From the NCBI GenBank assembly GCA_022865685.1, contig JALHUB010000301.1, positions 1 through 32,226 on the forward strand: a stretch of 32,226 bases of DNA, in the 5' to 3' direction. Positions 21,504 through 29,657 of the stretch are shown one piece after another. The stretch is from Dehalococcoidia bacterium. GTDB lineage: Bacteria > Chloroflexota > Dehalococcoidia > DSTF01 > JALHUB01. Numbering within the stretch: position 1 is the stretch's first letter; the number at the start of each line of letters is the position of its first letter. Under the pieces are notes generated by a model that did not search any database, was not told where the DNA came from, and saw nothing but the letters and a program-made list of their open reading frames with translations. Made by a program: the position numbers and the translations under genes.

Positions 21504-22811
21504 TCAGCTCGTGCCCTTTACGCTGTCCAAAACCTGCCAGAAACCGGGATAGGAGACATCCGATGCCTCTGCGCCGCGGATGACCGTCTCTCCTTCGGCG
21601 ACAACGCCGGCGACGGCAAGCGCCATGGCGAGACGGTGGTCGCCGTGGCTGTCGCAGACGGCGCCGGTGAACCTGTCCGTGCCTTCGATGACAAGCGCAT
21701 CGCCTTCTTCGTCGATGCGGGCGCCCATGCGCCGTAGCTCGTGCACGAGCAGCTTAACGCGGTCTGACTCCTTGAGGCGCAGCTCGCCCACGTCGCGGAC
21801 CATTGTCCGGCCTTCTGCCAGCGAGGCAGCAACGGCCAGGACCGGCACCTCGTCGATAAGGCGCACGACGGCTGGCCCGTCGACCTCGACGCCCCTCAGC
21901 TTGCCGGAGCGCGCCCGCAGGTCCGCCACCGGCTCTCCGCCGACGATACGCTCTTCACTCACGACGATGTCCGCGCCCATCTCCTTCAGCACGTCGAGGA
22001 GTCCGCTGCGGGTGGGGTTCAGGCCTACGCCGCGGAGCGTCAGGTCGGCGTCGGGATGGAGCGCGGCCGCGACGAGCCAGAAGGCAGCGGCGGAGAAGTC
22101 GCCGGGGACGCGCAGGCTGAGCGGCGCCAGGTCCTTCGCAAGCGGCGACAGTCGGAGGGCGTTGTTTTCTTCCCTCAGGCCGGCGCCCATGGCGCGTAGC
22201 ATCCGCTCTGTGTGGTCGCGTGACCGCACCGGCTCCTCATACAGGGTCTCGCCTTCCGCCTGCAGGCCGGCGAGCAGGAGCGCCGACTTCACCTGGGCAC
22301 TGGCGACGGGCGACCGGTAGCGTATTCCGCGAAGCCGCCTGCCCATGATGACGAGCGGCGCCAGCGTGTCGCTGTCGCGCCCGTAGACCTGAGCGCCCAT
22401 TTGCCGCAGGGGCTCGACGATGCGCGCCATCGGCCGGGAGCGGAGTGAATCGTCGCCGGTGATGATAGAGAGGAACGGGCGGCCGGCAAGGAGACCGGCG
22501 AGGAGTCGCATCGTCGTGCCGGAGTTGCCGGCGTCGAGGACGTCGGCGCTCTCACTCAGGCCTGCTAGGCCACGACCGGTTATCGTGAGGTCGCTGCCGC
22601 CGTCGTGGTTCTCGCGCAGCGACCACGAGACGCCGAGCGAACGCAGGCAGGCGAGGGTGGACAGGCAGTCCTCCGCGACAAGAAAGTTCTCGACGACGGC
22701 CGGGCCGGAGGCGATAGCGTTGAGGACGGCAGCCCGATGAGATATCGACTTATCGGGGGGTACCGTTATCGAGCCGCTGAGACGGCGCGGCGAGGAAATC
22801 CTTTTCTCCAT
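21504..22811 (-). CDS. aroA: 3-phosphoshikimate 1-carboxyvinyltransferase (EPSP synthase)
   Basis: The 435-residue enzyme catalyses the sixth step of the shikimate pathway, from shikimate 3-phosphate and PEP. Conserved parts are PPDKSISHR (about 18-26), the GNSGTTMRL PEP loop, RLIDEVPVLA with the catalytic Asp, and GDHRLAMALA near the C terminus. ATG 22811 is used because it lies 4 bases after the tyrA stop and agrees with the family N terminus; an earlier in-frame start would overlap tyrA by 41 bases. It sits with tyrA, so the operon serves aromatic amino acid synthesis. Confidence 0.95.
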   Translation of the reverse strand: MEKRISSPRRLSGSITVPPDKSISHRAAVLNAIASGPAVVENFLVAEDCLSTLACLRSLGVSWSLRENHDGGSDLTITGRGLAGLSESADVLDAGNSGTTMRLLAGLLAGRPFLSIITGDDSLRSRPMARIVEPLRQMGAQVYGRDSDTLAPLVIMGRRLRGIRYRSPVASAQVKSALLLAGLQAEGETLYEEPVRSRDHTERMLRAMGAGLREENNALRLSPLAKDLAPLSLRVPGDFSAAAFWLVAAALHPDADLTLRGVGLNPTRSGLLDVLKEMGADIVVSEERIVGGEPVADLRARSGKLRGVEVDGPAVVRLIDEVPVLAVAASLAEGRTMVRDVGELRLKESDRVKLLVHELRRMGARIDEEGDALVIEGTDRFTGAVCDSHGDHRLAMALAVAGVVAEGETVIRGAEASDVSYPGFWQVLDSVKGTS

Positions 22812-22815
22812 GCCA

Positions 22816-23847
22816 TCATCGCTCTCTCTGAGGGCGGTGTCTTGACCTGTGAGCACGCCCGGCTGGCGGCTCCTGGCTCTCTACGGCTTTCATCACCTCG
22901 CGGGTGCGGCTGGCGGCCCAGTGCCCCATTAGCAGGTCGCTGAGGCCGATTCCCGCTTCCACCGGTCGCTCCGGTCGCTTCACCTTGGCGCCGCCTGCCA
23001 GGAACGCGTCGCGTTCGAGCTGGACGCGGGCGAAAGCCTTGAACAGCGCTTCTTCGTCGTCGCCCCGGATGAGGTCGCGGTACTTTCTCAGTTCCGCGAC
23101 CATGCGGTCGAGCCAGTGGATGATGTTCTGCGCGTTGGTGTGACAGATGTCCTCGCTCATCTCGGGGCTGCCGGAAGCGAGACGCGTGACGTCGCGGAAG
23201 CCGCTGGACGCGAGCTGCGCCATCTCCGGCCAGGCGGCGCTGTCACGCACGAGCGAGAAGAGCGCCGTCGAAACGACGAGCGGCAGGTGGCTGATGGCTG
23301 CGACGTAGCTGTCGTGCTCTTCGGCGTCCATGAACACGGGTGACGCGCCGACCAGGTCCGCCAGGCCGACGACGGTGTTGACGGCCGTCTCCTTGGCGTG
23401 GACGAAAGGCACGATGCAGTAGGGCTTGCCTTCGAAGAGAGCGGCGTCGGCGACGTCGATGCCGGACCGCTCCTTGCCGGCCATGGGGTGACCGCCGACG
23501 AAGCTAACGTGATGCGGCAGAAGCTCCTCCGCCCAGCGCATGACCTGCGCCTTCGTGCTCGCGACGTCGGTGATGACGCAGTCCTGGGGAAGCGCCGGCG
23601 CTATCTGCTCCATTATGTCGGGGATAGCGGCGATGGGAGTCGCGATGATGACTACGGCCGCATCGCGCACGGCGTCCGTGGCATCCGATGCGGCACGATC
23701 GATAGCGCCCATTTTTCGCGCTTTTTCGCGCGTCTCGCGGCTGCGGGCGTAGCCGGCGAACTCGACGTCGCGGAGGCGTGAGCGCTTGAGGGCAAGGCCG
23801 AGAGAGCCGCCGATGAGACCCAGGCCGATGATAGCTATCCTTGCCAA
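22816..23847 (-). CDS. tyrA: Prephenate dehydrogenase
   Basis: The enzyme turns prephenate into 4-hydroxyphenylpyruvate for tyrosine. The Rossmann motif GLGLIGGSLG is near the N terminus, and GGHPMAGKERSG and the ISHLPLVVS helix are family signatures. I start at TTG 23847, where AGGA lies just upstream and the conserved fold begins (ARIAIIG). A GTG 17 codons earlier would overlap the HD gene by 23 bases and has no ribosome site. With this start there are 343 residues, with a basic tail at the end and no visible ACT domain. aroA follows after 4 bases. Confidence 0.9.
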   Translation of the reverse strand: MARIAIIGLGLIGGSLGLALKRSRLRDVEFAGYARSRETREKARKMGAIDRAASDATDAVRDAAVVIIATPIAAIPDIMEQIAPALPQDCVITDVASTKAQVMRWAEELLPHHVSFVGGHPMAGKERSGIDVADAALFEGKPYCIVPFVHAKETAVNTVVGLADLVGASPVFMDAEEHDSYVAAISHLPLVVSTALFSLVRDSAAWPEMAQLASSGFRDVTRLASGSPEMSEDICHTNAQNIIHWLDRMVAELRKYRDLIRGDDEEALFKAFARVQLERDAFLAGGAKVKRPERPVEAGIGLSDLLMGHWAASRTREVMKAVESQEPPAGRAHRSRHRPQRER

Positions 23848-23875
23848 CTCGTCCTCGTTTGGGTTTATCGGGAGT

Positions 23876-24385
23876 CTAGCACGATTCGTCGGCGGCACGC
23901 AGCAGCGCCTGGCGCGGGTCGTTGTCGCCGTCCGGCGTCTCGTGGCAGCGGACGAGGTGCACGACCTCGTCGGAGGCGCCGGACGCCCGCACGAGCGAGG
24001 CGCCGCGCTCCGCGTGATTGGCGATGGCCGCCAGGGCGCCGCGCCATGAGCCGCTCTCGCTGGATGCGAGCTTTCGCAGCAGGCCCGGCGACGCCGCGCG
24101 AATGAGCACGAAGGCGACGCGATGCCAGAGCCTGATGCGCCCCTTACCCACGTCGTGAAGGAGGGCCGCGGACAGAAGGTCGCGGTCCGTCTGGTTTTGC
24201 CGGAGCAGCACGTGCAGCACGTCGAGGGAATGTCGCTGGTCGCGCGCCCTCATGGAGAAGAACAGGCGACGCTGGTCTTCGGTGAGCAGCCGCGCCACCT
24301 CGGCTCGTTCGTCGTCGTCGATGGATGCGCCGACGGAGCAGAAGAACTGGCGGGAGCGGTAGAGACTCCTAGCCAAAAACGCCAC
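23876..24385 (-). CDS. HD-domain phosphohydrolase-like protein
   Basis: The 169-residue protein contains the metal ligands of an HD domain: His52 (RHSLDVLHVL), His77-Asp78 (ALLHDVGKG) and His124 (IANHAERGA). Proteins of this type hydrolyse phosphoesters such as nucleotides; the substrate here is unknown. The start is a GTG inside the end of the upstream M50 gene (17-base overlap), so translation is probably coupled. It lies in an operon with the M50 protease and tyrA-aroA. Confidence 0.82.
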   Translation of the reverse strand: MAFLARSLYRSRQFFCSVGASIDDDERAEVARLLTEDQRRLFFSMRARDQRHSLDVLHVLLRQNQTDRDLLSAALLHDVGKGRIRLWHRVAFVLIRAASPGLLRKLASSESGSWRGALAAIANHAERGASLVRASGASDEVVHLVRCHETPDGDNDPRQALLRAADESC

Positions 24386-25091
24386 CGCTCACCCCCGTGA
24401 ACGCGCCGGCGAGCCCGTTGATGGCCGGGGACATGACCTGGAGGATTCCCACGGAACCGCCCGACATCATGGGCAGCAGGAATAGGATCAACAGTATCGC
24501 CATGCCGTATTGCTCCAGGCTGGCAACCGCCTCCGAGAGGTCATGCGGTAGGATGCCGACGGCGATTCGGAAGCCATCGAGTGGAGCAACCGGTATGAGG
24601 TTGAAAATGGCCAGCACGATGTTGAAGATGACGGTGGCGCTCAGGAAGAGGCCCAGGTAGTCGGAAGCGCCCCAATAGGAAGCGCTGTTGTAAACGACGA
24701 ACGGCGTGTGCCAGGGCAAGATACCCGCACGTATGGGGAGTCCTGCCAGCCCGGCGATCACCAGGTTGGACAGCGGCCCGGCGACGGCGACGAGCGCCAT
24801 CCCCGTCTTCGGGCCGGTTCTCAGGCGGTACGGGTTGACCGGCGCCGGTTTGCCAAAGCCGAAGCCCACCAGGAACAAGAGGACGGTGCCGATCGGATCG
24901 AGGTGCGCCTTCGGGTTCAGCGTCAGGCGCCCCAGGTTCTTCGCGGTGCGGTCACCGAGAAGGAAGGCGGTGAGACAGTGGCTGAACTCGTGGATGGTGA
25001 TGCCGATCAGCAGCGCCCCCACGACGGAGCCGAAGAAGACGAGAAACAGCGTAAGGCTGACCCCCAGGAGGTCGGCATAGGCAAAGATCAA
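24369..25091 (-). CDS. Site-2-type M50 membrane protease
   Basis: The 240-residue protein has about six membrane helices. HEFSH at 34-38 gives the zinc-binding His34, His38 and catalytic Glu35, and NLIPVAPLDG at 164-173 supplies the third ligand Asp172. This is the short M50B/Rip-like form without PDZ domain. It would cut membrane-embedded substrates, perhaps an anti-sigma factor; none is encoded nearby. The start seems to be TTG 25091 with AAGGA seven bases upstream, as the neighbouring ATG is out of frame. It is the first gene of the operon that continues to gmk. Confidence 0.88.
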   Translation of the reverse strand: MIFAYADLLGVSLTLFLVFFGSVVGALLIGITIHEFSHCLTAFLLGDRTAKNLGRLTLNPKAHLDPIGTVLLFLVGFGFGKPAPVNPYRLRTGPKTGMALVAVAGPLSNLVIAGLAGLPIRAGILPWHTPFVVYNSASYWGASDYLGLFLSATVIFNIVLAIFNLIPVAPLDGFRIAVGILPHDLSEAVASLEQYGMAILLILFLLPMMSGGSVGILQVMSPAINGLAGAFTGVSGGVFG

Positions 25092-25120
25092 GGTTTCATC
25101 CTTAATTTTCTATCACAAAT

Positions 25121-25129
25121 ATTATAGCA
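25121..25129 (-). promoter_or_regulatory. Extended -10 promoter of the M50-to-gmk operon
   Basis: On the minus strand TGCTATAAT is a perfect extended -10. Transcription would start near 25114, about 22 bases before the TTG start. No clear -35 is present, as is common for extended -10 promoters. Confidence 0.55.
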
Positions 25130-25224
25130 TGCCGCTTGGAGGCGAATTTGCCGTCGATTCTGACGGAACGGGTCCGCTGGTTCCCGATTGACCGCGACAG
25201 CGCCACGACTCAAACTTGTAGACG

Positions 25225-25515
25225 ATGTGGACGGTGATCGGGCTCGTCGCGGTTGCGGCCGGCGTCGTGCTGCTCGTGGTCTGGCACGGGCGCAACTTCG
25301 CCTATCGCTGCCGGCGCTGCGGCAACGAGTTCGCGATTTCGACGGCGCTCGACTTCGTCAGTCCGCACGGCATCTGGTTCGACGGCGGCTGGAAGCTGCT
25401 GCGCTGTCCGGGATGCCGTCGCTGGACGCGGGCGCGCATGATACGACGGCAGGAGATGGGAAGTGGCGACGGGAGGAAAGAGGGCCACGCTGACGTGGCA
25501 TCGGGCGGTGTCTAG
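25225..25515 (+). CDS. Membrane-anchored zinc-ribbon protein
   Basis: The 96-residue protein starts with a membrane segment (about 3-20). Cys29 and Cys32 (CRRC) and Cys61 and Cys64 (CPGC) follow, a spaced pair set typical of a zinc ribbon. The C terminus is polar. There is no clear Shine-Dalgarno before ATG 25225, so the start is uncertain. The cysteine spacing and membrane anchor argue for a real gene. The family and role are unknown to me. Confidence 0.55.
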   Translation: MWTVIGLVAVAAGVVLLVVWHGRNFAYRCRRCGNEFAISTALDFVSPHGIWFDGGWKLLRCPGCRRWTRARMIRRQEMGSGDGRKEGHADVASGGV

Positions 25516-25606
25516 GGCAGACACGAGGGCCTTTCGAAGCCGGGTGTCGATGGCAGCGTCGGGACGCGTTGGGCACAGACACTTCCCGCAACGAAGCTCT
25601 TTTGCC

Positions 25607-25636
25607 TTGACAGGCCATTCGGCGCCTTGCTAGACT
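25607..25636 (+). promoter_or_regulatory. Promoter of the DedA gene
   Basis: TTGACA (25607-25612, perfect) and TAGACT (25631-25636) are 18 bases apart; TG plus one base before the -10 makes it extended. The expected leader is about 28 bases to the CTG start at 25671. Confidence 0.55.
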
Positions 25637-25670
25637 CGGCCGACAAATGCAGACCCGGGAGACGTAAACA

Positions 25671-26327
25671 CTGACCGGCGGAATAGAGAACGCACTACTC
25701 GACTTCATACGCGGCACCTACGACGTCATTTCCTGGCCGGGCGTCGCGGTGCTCATGGCAATCGAAAGCGCCTGCATACCCCTTCCCAGCGAGATCATAA
25801 TGCCCCTCGCGGGCTGGATGCTTGTCAAGGATCACGGACTGGGCGTGCCCTGGCTGTTCGTGGCCGCATTCGTCGGCGCGGCGGGCAATCTGGCAGGCTC
25901 GTTGCTTGCGTACTACATCGGCGCCATCGGAGGGCGGCCGCTGGTCAATCGCTACGGACGCTTCGTCCTCATGTCCCCACACGACCTCGACGTCGCCGAG
26001 AGGTGGTTTACAAAGTACGGAAGCTGGGCTATATTCTTCTCACGTGTGCTGCCCGTGGTGCGGACGTTCATCAGCCTGCCGGCGGGCCTCGCGCGGATGA
26101 ACGTATGGCGGTTCAGCCTGTATACATTCGCCGGTTCCCTTCCCTGGTCGCTGGGGCTGGCCTGGGCCGGCTACATTCTGGGAGAGCACTGGGAGAGGAT
26201 CCGCAACTGGATGCGACCGGCCGACGTGCCGATTCTCATAGTGGTCGTGCTGCTCATAGGCTGGTACATTTACCTGCACGTCAAGAGGTACCGGCAGAAA
26301 CCGGAAGCATCGACGCCTGAGGCATAG
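25671..26327 (+). CDS. DedA/VTT-family membrane protein, apparent CTG start
   Basis: The protein has DedA/SNARE-associated features: E32-SACIPLPSE-41 and PLAGWM early, SRVLPVVRTFISLPAG (about 125-140) with its key arginines, and four to five membrane helices. DedA proteins act in lipid transport and membrane homeostasis. The first in-frame ATG or GTG is at 25749, which would cut off family-typical residues (ENALLDFIRGTYDVISWPG). The frame is open back to a stop at 25665. CTG 25671 follows GGGAGA at 8 bases and gives 218 residues. I take it as the start, with reserve. The C-terminal tail is basic and cytoplasmic-looking. Confidence 0.82.
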   Translation: MTGGIENALLDFIRGTYDVISWPGVAVLMAIESACIPLPSEIIMPLAGWMLVKDHGLGVPWLFVAAFVGAAGNLAGSLLAYYIGAIGGRPLVNRYGRFVLMSPHDLDVAERWFTKYGSWAIFFSRVLPVVRTFISLPAGLARMNVWRFSLYTFAGSLPWSLGLAWAGYILGEHWERIRNWMRPADVPILIVVVLLIGWYIYLHVKRYRQKPEASTPEA

Positions 26328-26347
26328 ACGAGGGTCAGAAGGCACGG

Positions 26348-26383
26348 GGACCCGCCCGACAAGCGGAGACACTGTGCGGGTCC
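26348..26383 (+). other. Inverted repeat between the DedA and propeller genes
   Basis: GGACCCGC (26348-26355) and GCGGGTCC (26376-26383) are perfectly complementary over 8 bases, with a 20-base loop that itself holds CCG and CGG. There is no T-run after it, so a terminator is doubtful; it may be an RNA leader structure of the next gene or a stabilising hairpin. Confidence 0.4.
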
Positions 26384-26408
26384 AGCCTGGAGACGCGAAG
26401 TCAGGGAT

Positions 26409-27587
26409 ATGATTTTGACCCAAGGCGCTGTTCGCGTCCTGCGACGGACCGGCAAGGCGGTTGGCGTCGTCGTTGTGGTGGGCGCGCTCGCGGTCGGGCT
26501 GTGGTCAGGCGTCAGCGCCCTCAGGGGCGACGAAAACGGCGCCGCAAAGGCCGGCGGCTCTCCTCTACTTATCTATAGCGAGTTCGGCCGCAACTCCGAC
26601 ACCATCTGGGCCGCTCCGGCCGACGACCCTTCTCGTCGCAGCAGACTAACCACTATCGACCACGCTCCTGAGTACGGCGTCGTCGCCGGCCTCTCACCCG
26701 ACGCAGAGCACATCGCCTACACGGTCCTGCCTCCGGGCGGCACCGCTGCCATCGATGCGCCGGCGGAAGTCTGGCTAATGGACCGCGATGGCCGGAATCG
26801 CAAGCGTCTGGCCGCCGATGCGGACCTGCCGGTGGCGCCCGTGTGGTCGCCGGACGGCTCTGCGGTCGTCTTCCGCCGCAGCGACAACAGTGAGTCGGGC
26901 GGCCACTTCCAACTCGTCCAGGTCACGACGTTGGGCGTCAGGAGGACGCTCGTCGACACGACGGCCGGCGTCATGCCCGTCGGCTTCACTCCCGATGGGT
27001 CCCTCTACTTCGTGAGCCTCTCGACTTCCGGCACCGACCTCGGCGTCGTCTACCCGTCCGGCGGGGTAATGTCGAATGTCGCGCACCTGAGCGACGACTT
27101 CGCTCGCGACTGGCACCTTTCGCCGGACGGCACCCGATTGGCGTACCTCGCTCCTAGACAGACCACGAGCGGCGTGTCCTACGGCGCGGTAGTACTCGAT
27201 CTCGACGATGGAGCGCCTAACCAGCTCAGGGCGGCGGCCGCTCCCAGCAGTCAGGCGGACGAGTTCAACCCGATCTGGCGCCCCGATGGCACAGGAGTCA
27301 CCATCGGTCGCCTGGCGCCGAACGCCGCGGGAGGAGCGCCGGTGCTCCAGATCGCCGCGGCAGGCGGTCCGGCGGTAAGCGCGCTGGCGGCGCCGTCGCG
27401 GGGGTTCGACGTGCCCCTAGCCTGGTCGTCGGATGCCGGCTACCTGGCGGCGCGCTTCTTTGAAGGGAGCTCGGTCACAAACCCCGGCCGCAGCTGGGTG
27501 ACAGTCGTAGGCGCGGACGGCAAGCGACAGACTGTGTCGCCCAACAGCGACGTCGAGGTCATGGGATGGGTGGATAGCGGAGGATAG
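26409..27587 (+). CDS. Membrane-anchored TolB-like beta-propeller (PD40 repeat) protein
   Basis: The 392-residue protein has an N-terminal hydrophobic segment (about 16-34), acting as anchor or signal, and then a propeller of PD40 blades. Repeats with SPDG-type cores are seen at about 96 (LSPDAEHIAY), 147 (WSPDGSAVVF), 193 (FTPDGSLYFV), 237 (LSPDGTRLAY), 291 (WRPDGTGVTI) and 345 (WSSDAGYLAA). Such propellers bind proteins or cell-wall ligands outside the membrane. The start at ATG 26409 has only a weak AGGG just upstream. The next gene begins 8 bases after its stop, so the two are likely co-expressed. Confidence 0.82.
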   Translation: MILTQGAVRVLRRTGKAVGVVVVVGALAVGLWSGVSALRGDENGAAKAGGSPLLIYSEFGRNSDTIWAAPADDPSRRSRLTTIDHAPEYGVVAGLSPDAEHIAYTVLPPGGTAAIDAPAEVWLMDRDGRNRKRLAADADLPVAPVWSPDGSAVVFRRSDNSESGGHFQLVQVTTLGVRRTLVDTTAGVMPVGFTPDGSLYFVSLSTSGTDLGVVYPSGGVMSNVAHLSDDFARDWHLSPDGTRLAYLAPRQTTSGVSYGAVVLDLDDGAPNQLRAAAAPSSQADEFNPIWRPDGTGVTIGRLAPNAAGGAPVLQIAAAGGPAVSALAAPSRGFDVPLAWSSDAGYLAARFFEGSSVTNPGRSWVTVVGADGKRQTVSPNSDVEVMGWVDSGG

Positions 27588-27595
27588 GACGCGCG

Positions 27596-28936
27596 GTGAA
27601 GCGCTTCGCCCTCGTTGCACTCGTACTCGCCATCGCCGCCTCAGTGTCAATGGGCGAGAAGGCGCCGCGGGCCACCGCCTGCGCCTTCTCGGTTGCGCCG
27701 ACGGCGTACGAGGGTCCAAAGGACCGCTCGCTGAACCTCAAGGCGATGGACCTGGCGGCATACAACATGATCGCGCCGGGAAACACCTTCTTCGGGCTGC
27801 CGCGCATCGAGAAAGGGCTCCGGGAGAAACGCAGCAGCGTCGAGCCGGTCATCCCGCCGATCCTGCTGAAGTCGATTAGCTGGATAGAAAGCGTCACCAC
27901 CCAGACCACGCGCGATGCTCCTTTCGGCGGCATCGGACCCGCGCTCATCTCCTTCGACTGCGGCCACGGCGTGATGCAGGTGACGAGCGGTATGACAGTG
28001 CCGCTGGGCACAGACGGCTTCGCCACGCCCGACCAGCTCCTTGTGGCGACTCACTACGCGTACAACATCGCCCGCGGCGCGGTCATCCTCGCCGACAAGT
28101 GGAACGCGGCTCCGGACTACCGCCCGATAGCGGGGACCGACACCGACTCCAACCCGAGCATCGTGGAGAACTGGTATTTCGCGGTCTGGAGCTATAATGG
28201 CTTCACGGGCCCGGGCGCCAAGCGCAGTAACCACCCCATGGACCCTGTATATGGCGCCTGGCCGCGCACACCGTATAGCTGCGGCGCCGCGAACGACGGC
28301 TTCGGCCACAACCGTGGCAGCTATCCTTACCAGGAGCTGGTCTGGGGCTGCGCTACCCGGCCGCCGGTCGTCGACGGCAGACAGCTTTGGGCGCCATTTG
28401 AGCTGAGCCTCCCTGACCTGAACGACTCTCGCTGGCGCAACCCGTTGCAGCTCGCGAACTGGAAATCACCGTACGTAGGCATGGACATGCCGACGCCGCT
28501 GCCGTCGCACGTCGACGGGACACCGCAGCCTCCGACGTCGATCCTCTACTCCATCCTTGGCTTGCCGAAGCTGGGCGTGCACAAGAGCAACATCTCGATA
28601 ACCGTTAAGGATGACGGGACCGCGGAGCCTCAGGAGGTCGAGATCGGAAACGCGGGCACGGGCGTGCTGGCCTGGGGCGCCACGTCCTCGGCGTCGTGGC
28701 TAAGCGTGTCGCCGGCGGCGGGCGTGGCCATCGCCAACGACGTATATTGCAGCGCAGGCGATCAGTGCGAGCGCGACGGCAAGCTGACCTTGAGCGTGAA
28801 CCCGTCCGGGTTGCGCAGCGGCAGCCAGCGCGCCACCGTACGGGTGTATTCGCCGCAGACCAAGGATACTCAGACAATAACGGTGACTATCGCCTCGGTG
28901 GGGAAGACCGGCGTTCCGGGGATCGTCAAGAACTAG
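27596..28936 (+). CDS. Secreted lysozyme-like/transglycosylase-like protein with BACON-type domain
   Basis: The 446-residue protein begins with a signal peptide (about 1-28). Glu98 in SWIES, followed by GHGVMQVT at 123-130 and a WSYNG element near 198-202, matches the catalytic Glu, G-x-Q-V and YN-G elements of lysozyme-like transglycosylase (SLT) domains. The C-terminal part, about 335-430, contains SWLSVSP and resembles a BACON/Ig-like domain, commonly used for binding. The start is GTG 27596, with AGGA just upstream. Peptidoglycan cleavage is the likely job; the spacing of the SLT motifs is unusual, so activity is uncertain. It follows the propeller gene by 8 bases. Confidence 0.7.
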   Translation: MKRFALVALVLAIAASVSMGEKAPRATACAFSVAPTAYEGPKDRSLNLKAMDLAAYNMIAPGNTFFGLPRIEKGLREKRSSVEPVIPPILLKSISWIESVTTQTTRDAPFGGIGPALISFDCGHGVMQVTSGMTVPLGTDGFATPDQLLVATHYAYNIARGAVILADKWNAAPDYRPIAGTDTDSNPSIVENWYFAVWSYNGFTGPGAKRSNHPMDPVYGAWPRTPYSCGAANDGFGHNRGSYPYQELVWGCATRPPVVDGRQLWAPFELSLPDLNDSRWRNPLQLANWKSPYVGMDMPTPLPSHVDGTPQPPTSILYSILGLPKLGVHKSNISITVKDDGTAEPQEVEIGNAGTGVLAWGATSSASWLSVSPAAGVAIANDVYCSAGDQCERDGKLTLSVNPSGLRSGSQRATVRVYSPQTKDTQTITVTIASVGKTGVPGIVKN

Positions 28937-28982
28937 CGGCTCGTTCGCCGATGAAGAACGGCCTCGCGCGCGGAAGTCGCTG

Positions 28983-28991
28983 TGCTATACT
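28983..28991 (+). promoter_or_regulatory. Extended -10 promoter of the DUF6391-like gene
   Basis: TGCTATACT is an extended -10 matching five of six core bases. It lies 24 bases before ATG 29016, giving a leader of about 18 bases. No -35 is apparent. Confidence 0.5.
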
Positions 28992-29015
28992 CGATTTGGG
29001 GGTTGAGGAGGAGAA

Positions 29016-29504
29016 ATGTTAAGGGAACTGATAGGTTCCGTTCGCCGGAATCATGCTTTGGAGCATGCGACGATATCTATCCTGATGGGGCGGCTCGGTC
29101 CTGACACGCGACTTGTCGGTTGGGCCACTGCCAGCGGATTCTACATATACGGTAATGTCCCCAGCGAGGACGTCGAGGCGTCCGCGGAGCAGGGTCTAAG
29201 CCGTCTTCAAGCGGGAGAGTCGGTGCTGGCGGTCTCTCCGCTGTGCGGCACGAACTTGGCCGTCGCGGGAGTCCTCGCCGGACTGGCGTCGACAGTGAGC
29301 GCGGGGAATCGGAGTCGCTGGGAGCGGCTACCCGGCGTCCTACTGGCGTCGATGCTGGCCGTGCTGGCGGCGCAACCGCTGGGTCGCTGGCTGCAGAAGC
29401 ACGTGACGACAAGTCCTGACCTCCGCGACGTGGAGATAGTGGGAGTGCGCGGCAGCGGACGTCAGCGGGGGAACTACTATAAGGTAGAGACCGCACGCCG
29501 ATGA
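29016..29504 (+). CDS. DUF6391-like membrane protein
   Basis: The 162-residue protein starts with NHALEHATI at 12-20, a hallmark of DUF6391-like proteins. Two hydrophobic segments follow at about 78-95 and 106-124, and a charged C terminus at 126-162. The role of the family is unknown. The paired His and Glu residues in HALEH could bind metal, which is conjecture. GAGGAGGAG stands just before ATG 29016. The stop lies 7 bases upstream of the tRNA. Confidence 0.72.
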   Translation: MLRELIGSVRRNHALEHATISILMGRLGPDTRLVGWATASGFYIYGNVPSEDVEASAEQGLSRLQAGESVLAVSPLCGTNLAVAGVLAGLASTVSAGNRSRWERLPGVLLASMLAVLAAQPLGRWLQKHVTTSPDLRDVEIVGVRGSGRQRGNYYKVETARR

Positions 29505-29511
29505 GCGGAGC

Positions 29512-29587
29512 GTCCCTGTAGCTCAGAGGAAAGAGCGGCTGCCTTCTAAGCAGCGGGTCGGGGGTTCGAATCCCTCCAGGGACGCCA
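29512..29587 (+). tRNA. tRNA-Arg (anticodon UCU)
   Basis: A complete cloverleaf can be drawn. The acceptor stem is GTCCCTG/CAGGGAC, the D-stem GCTC/GAGC and the anticodon stem GCTGC/GCAGC. The loop CTTCTAA has the anticodon TCT at 29545-29547. The T-arm is GGGGG-TTCGAAT-CCCTC. The discriminator G is at 29584 and CCA is encoded at 29585-29587. It reads AGA and AGG, which are used heavily by the first regulator gene that follows. Confidence 0.95.
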
Positions 29588-29638
29588 AAAGCCGCAAGTT
29601 CCACACAACGACCCCAACAAGGCGATGACAATCGTGAG

Positions 29639-29657
29639 GTGCGCTCGTCGAGCGCAC
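29639..29657. repeat. 19-base near-perfect palindrome after the tRNA
   Basis: GTGCGCTCG-T-CGAGCGCAC has two perfect 9-base arms around one base. It could be a weak tRNA terminator (no T-run) or a binding site for a dimeric regulator. The rest of 29588-29754 shows no gene that I can support. Confidence 0.5.

Noticed and set aside
25091-25120. TTGTGAT near the M50 promoter as a third Rex site
   Set aside because: Only the left half matches. The right half (AATTAAG) does not resemble TTCACAA.
26348-26383. Reading the hairpin as an intrinsic terminator of the DedA gene
   Set aside because: There is no run of T after the stem and the loop is 20 bases, so only a structured element is claimed.
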